Assembly: GCA_963843565.1 (NCBI GenBank)
Contig: CAWJKY010000002.1
Span: 201,414 to 265,413 of the forward strand
Reading direction: 5' to 3'
Length of the DNA stretch: 64,000 bases
Source of the DNA: DASZQY01 sp963843565
Lineage (GTDB): Bacteria; Pseudomonadota; Alphaproteobacteria; Rhizobiales; Kaistiaceae
This document shows positions 63,823 to 64,000 of this stretch, piece by piece; positions within the stretch are counted from its first letter, which is position 1, and each line of letters begins with the position of its first letter. The notes under the pieces are model-generated. The model did no database searches, was not told where the DNA came from, and was given only the letters and a program-made list of their open reading frames with translations. Position numbers and translations under genes: made by a program.

Positions 63823-64000
63823 CAGGCCGTGACCGCGGCTTCCGAGGCCGGTGCCTCGGCCATGCGGCGCACGAGCAGCACGAACAGCCCGACGAGCCCC
63901 AGCGTCGCCAGCCCCGGCACCAGCGAGCGAATGGCAAGCAGCGGCAGCACCCACCCGAGCAGGAGCGCCGGCAGCTCCCATTTCCGAAAGCCGGTCCTGA
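63823..64000 (-). CDS. Membrane protein, C-terminal fragment at window edge
   Basis: The last 59 codons of a leftward gene cut by the right edge. The readable end has two hydrophobic stretches (LLLGWVLPLLAI and LGLVGLFVLLV) and the short tail RRMAEAPASEAAVTA. It converges on the enolase-family gene, 32 bases apart. This is too short to name a family. Confidence 0.6.

Overview
The window is about 66% GC chromosomal DNA from an alphaproteobacterium, most likely of the order Hyphomicrobiales (Rhizobiales). The evidence is gene content and order: dprA, topA, rnr, a DUF983 gene and rpmG, then pleD-divK, fliJ-ctrA, a CheY-like gene with chpT, and an EipA/DUF1134 gene. ctrA also has a perfect TTAA-N7-TTAA CtrA box and a cluster of GANTC methylation sites upstream. 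I see no tRNA, rRNA, insertion sequence or CRISPR array. One protein gene is cut by each end of the window.

Region 1 (1-18.8 kb) is a conserved housekeeping and cell-cycle core. It holds DNA processing (dprA), topoisomerase I, RNase R, L33, the PleD/DivK/CtrA/ChpT signalling proteins, two envelope or periplasmic proteins (EipA-like and a DUF1194 VWA protein), a coiled-coil membrane protein, an aldo/keto reductase and a glutamate-type dehydrogenase. The CheY-like gene next to chpT carries a one-base frameshift.

Region 2 (18.8-40.1 kb) is a pentose and galactose island. It encodes an arabonate-type dehydratase, the araA/araD/araB isomerase route, galK-galT, two large paralogous secreted proteins with a C-terminal Arg-ended membrane tail, a cytosolic GH51 alpha-L-arabinofuranosidase, an Opp-type ABC importer and an ArsR-like regulator. 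A fragment of galT lies between the two secreted-protein genes, so this part arose by tandem duplication. One operator motif, GTATCA-N7-TGATAC (one copy with a single mismatch), occurs before the GH51 gene, before the ABC operon and before the regulator. This defines a small, self-contained candidate regulon for arabino-oligosaccharide uptake and hydrolysis.

Region 3 (40.4-50.0 kb) has two CUT1 sugar importers, each a binding protein with two permeases and no ATPase. The second is followed by a LacI regulator and a GH127 (beta-L-arabinofuranosidase family) enzyme.

Region 4 (50.0-64 kb) is a divergent catabolic cluster around an IclR regulator. Leftward lie a COG3618 amidohydrolase, a RhaM-like mutarotase, Gfo/Idh, MaoC-like and CaiB-type proteins, a solute-binding-like protein with no signal peptide, an SDR epimerase and a MetE-like protein. 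Rightward lie a third CUT1 importer with the only UgpC/MsmK-type ATPase in the window and an enolase-superfamily dehydratase. The mutarotase, lactonase, dehydrogenase and dehydratase set suggests oxidative breakdown of a deoxy sugar such as L-rhamnose or L-fucose, but the CoA-linked genes do not fit the textbook route.

Taken together, regions 2 to 4 look like a kit for using plant cell-wall arabinose, galactose and deoxy-sugar oligomers. The cell would import the oligomers first and cut them in the cytoplasm. All four binding-protein genes are followed by a strong hairpin before the first permease gene.
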